In this document: positions 63,680-64,000 of the stretch, piece by piece
Layout of the letters: every line of letters begins with the position of its first letter
Position numbering within the stretch: the stretch's first letter is position 1
Source of the DNA: Aphrocallistes beatrix
Lineage: Eukaryota; Porifera; Hexactinellida; Sceptrulophora; Aphrocallistidae
DNA length: 64,000 nucleotides
Direction of reading: 5' to 3'
Assembly (NCBI GenBank): GCA_963281255.1
Contig: OY725488.1
Location: 6,607,524 to 6,671,523, forward strand
Position numbers and translations under genes: made by a program
The notes under the pieces: generated by a model
Told to the model about the DNA's origin: nothing
Seen by the model: the letters and a program-made list of their open reading frames with translations, nothing else
The model's database searches: none

Positions 63680-63847
63680 CAGGCCCGGCGGAAGCAACTT
63701 TTTATTGGTCCGGCCAAACCGGAAGTTGGTCCGGCCAAAGTGGAAGTTGGTCCGGCCAAAAGCAAATTTGCATATGAAAATAAGCCATAATGGCATAAAA
63801 TTGGTCCGGCCAAAGCCGGACCAGCCGGACCAGTTCCGCCGGCCCTG
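63680..63847. mobile_element. hAT-like MITE, family 'CAGGGCCGG', copy 3 (168 bp), nested
   Basis: Ends CAGGCCCGGCGGAAGCAAC and GTTCCGCCGGCCCTG, flanked by CCTTT on both sides (5-bp duplication). Contains four copies of TTGGTCCGGCCAAA plus inverted GGCCGGACCA words. It lies inside an older element that begins ACAGCCGAATTGCAAAATCC and ends near GGTGTCGGATTATGG (63951-63970). Confidence 0.9.
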
Positions 63848-63981
63848 CCTTTGGGAACGAAAAAAACTGTCGGATTATACAGTGCAATTTCTACTGTCCA
63901 ACGCCAGTTATGGTAGAAACAATATCGGATTATTGCAGGTCTTCCGGATTATACAGGTGTCGGATTATGGATGTTCTACAA

Positions 63982-64000
63982 CAGGGGTTCTTAAAATTTT
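63982..64000. mobile_element. hAT-like element end, cut by window edge
   Basis: CAGGGGTTCTTAAAATTTT resembles the end at 62992 (CAGAGGTTCTTAACC). Only one end is in the window. Confidence 0.4.

Larger units (their letters stand above)
58979..64000. other. Gene-free 3' flank with several MITEs
   Basis: 5 kb with no supportable gene. AT-rich, with small elements at 60557-60685, 60734-60871, 63050-63283 and 63680-63847, and a hAT-like end at 63982 running off the window. An intact-looking frame at 60504-60686 coincides with a MITE and is not considered a gene. Confidence 0.6.

Overview
The window is animal nuclear DNA. It holds 19 protein genes I can support, nearly all of them conserved metazoan families: VPS9D1, COA3, DDX10, an RBM12-like protein, a tubulin-tyrosine-ligase-like protein, FBXO31-like, TMEM248/219-like, FAM124-like, SIKE1/FGFR1OP2, ABHD14, clathrin light chain, nischarin, LUC7L3, DNAJC21, PHRF1, FBXO3, TRAF7, MEAK7 and an Sp-type transcription factor with a buttonhead box. 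The sequence is AT-rich. Introns are mostly 60-600 bp and genes are often only 110-200 bp apart. Twelve of the 19 genes are uninterrupted reading frames. A sponge, perhaps a glass sponge, or another compact non-bilaterian or invertebrate genome would fit, but the species cannot be read from the window and this is a guess. I see no viral, bacterial or organellar genes and no tRNA or rRNA.

Layout. 1-10 kb: VPS9D1 (cut by the window edge) is divergent from COA3, followed by DDX10, an island of small transposons, and the RBM12-like gene. 10-19 kb: a membrane-anchored TTL-like gene, then FBXO31-like and TMEM248-like as a tight tandem pair, then FAM124-like on the plus strand. 20-31 kb: SIKE-family, ABHD14, clathrin light chain and nischarin, all on minus. 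32-40 kb: LUC7L3 and DNAJC21 (149 bp apart), then PHRF1. 40-46 kb: large foldback transposons around FBXO3. 46-50.6 kb: TRAF7 and MEAK7, 110 bp apart. 50.6-57.2 kb: a gene desert made of nested non-autonomous transposons, a (TA)n tract and a palindromic 22-bp minisatellite. 57.2-58.9 kb: the Sp gene. 58.9-64 kb: no gene, several MITEs.

I rebuilt the multi-exon genes by hand from splice sites and family alignment. For DDX10, SIKE, LUC7L3, PHRF1, TRAF7 and Sp the summed exon length is an exact multiple of three. Of 30 inferred introns, 25 end in TAG rather than CAG, and one (TRAF7) uses a GC donor. Sixteen of 19 genes lie on the minus strand. The genes are mostly housekeeping or regulatory: ubiquitin ligase parts (FBXO31, FBXO3, TRAF7, PHRF1), RNA processing (LUC7L3, RBM12-like, DDX10, DNAJC21 for ribosome assembly) and membrane traffic (VPS9D1, clathrin light chain, nischarin). 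I see no sign that they form one pathway.

The most interesting unexplained structure is in the repeats: the 14-unit minisatellite with a perfect GCGACATGTCGC core; a GC-rich multi-hairpin module at transposon ends; and two foldback elements whose second arm preserves the empty site of a nested insertion, giving exact 5-bp and 7-bp target duplications.
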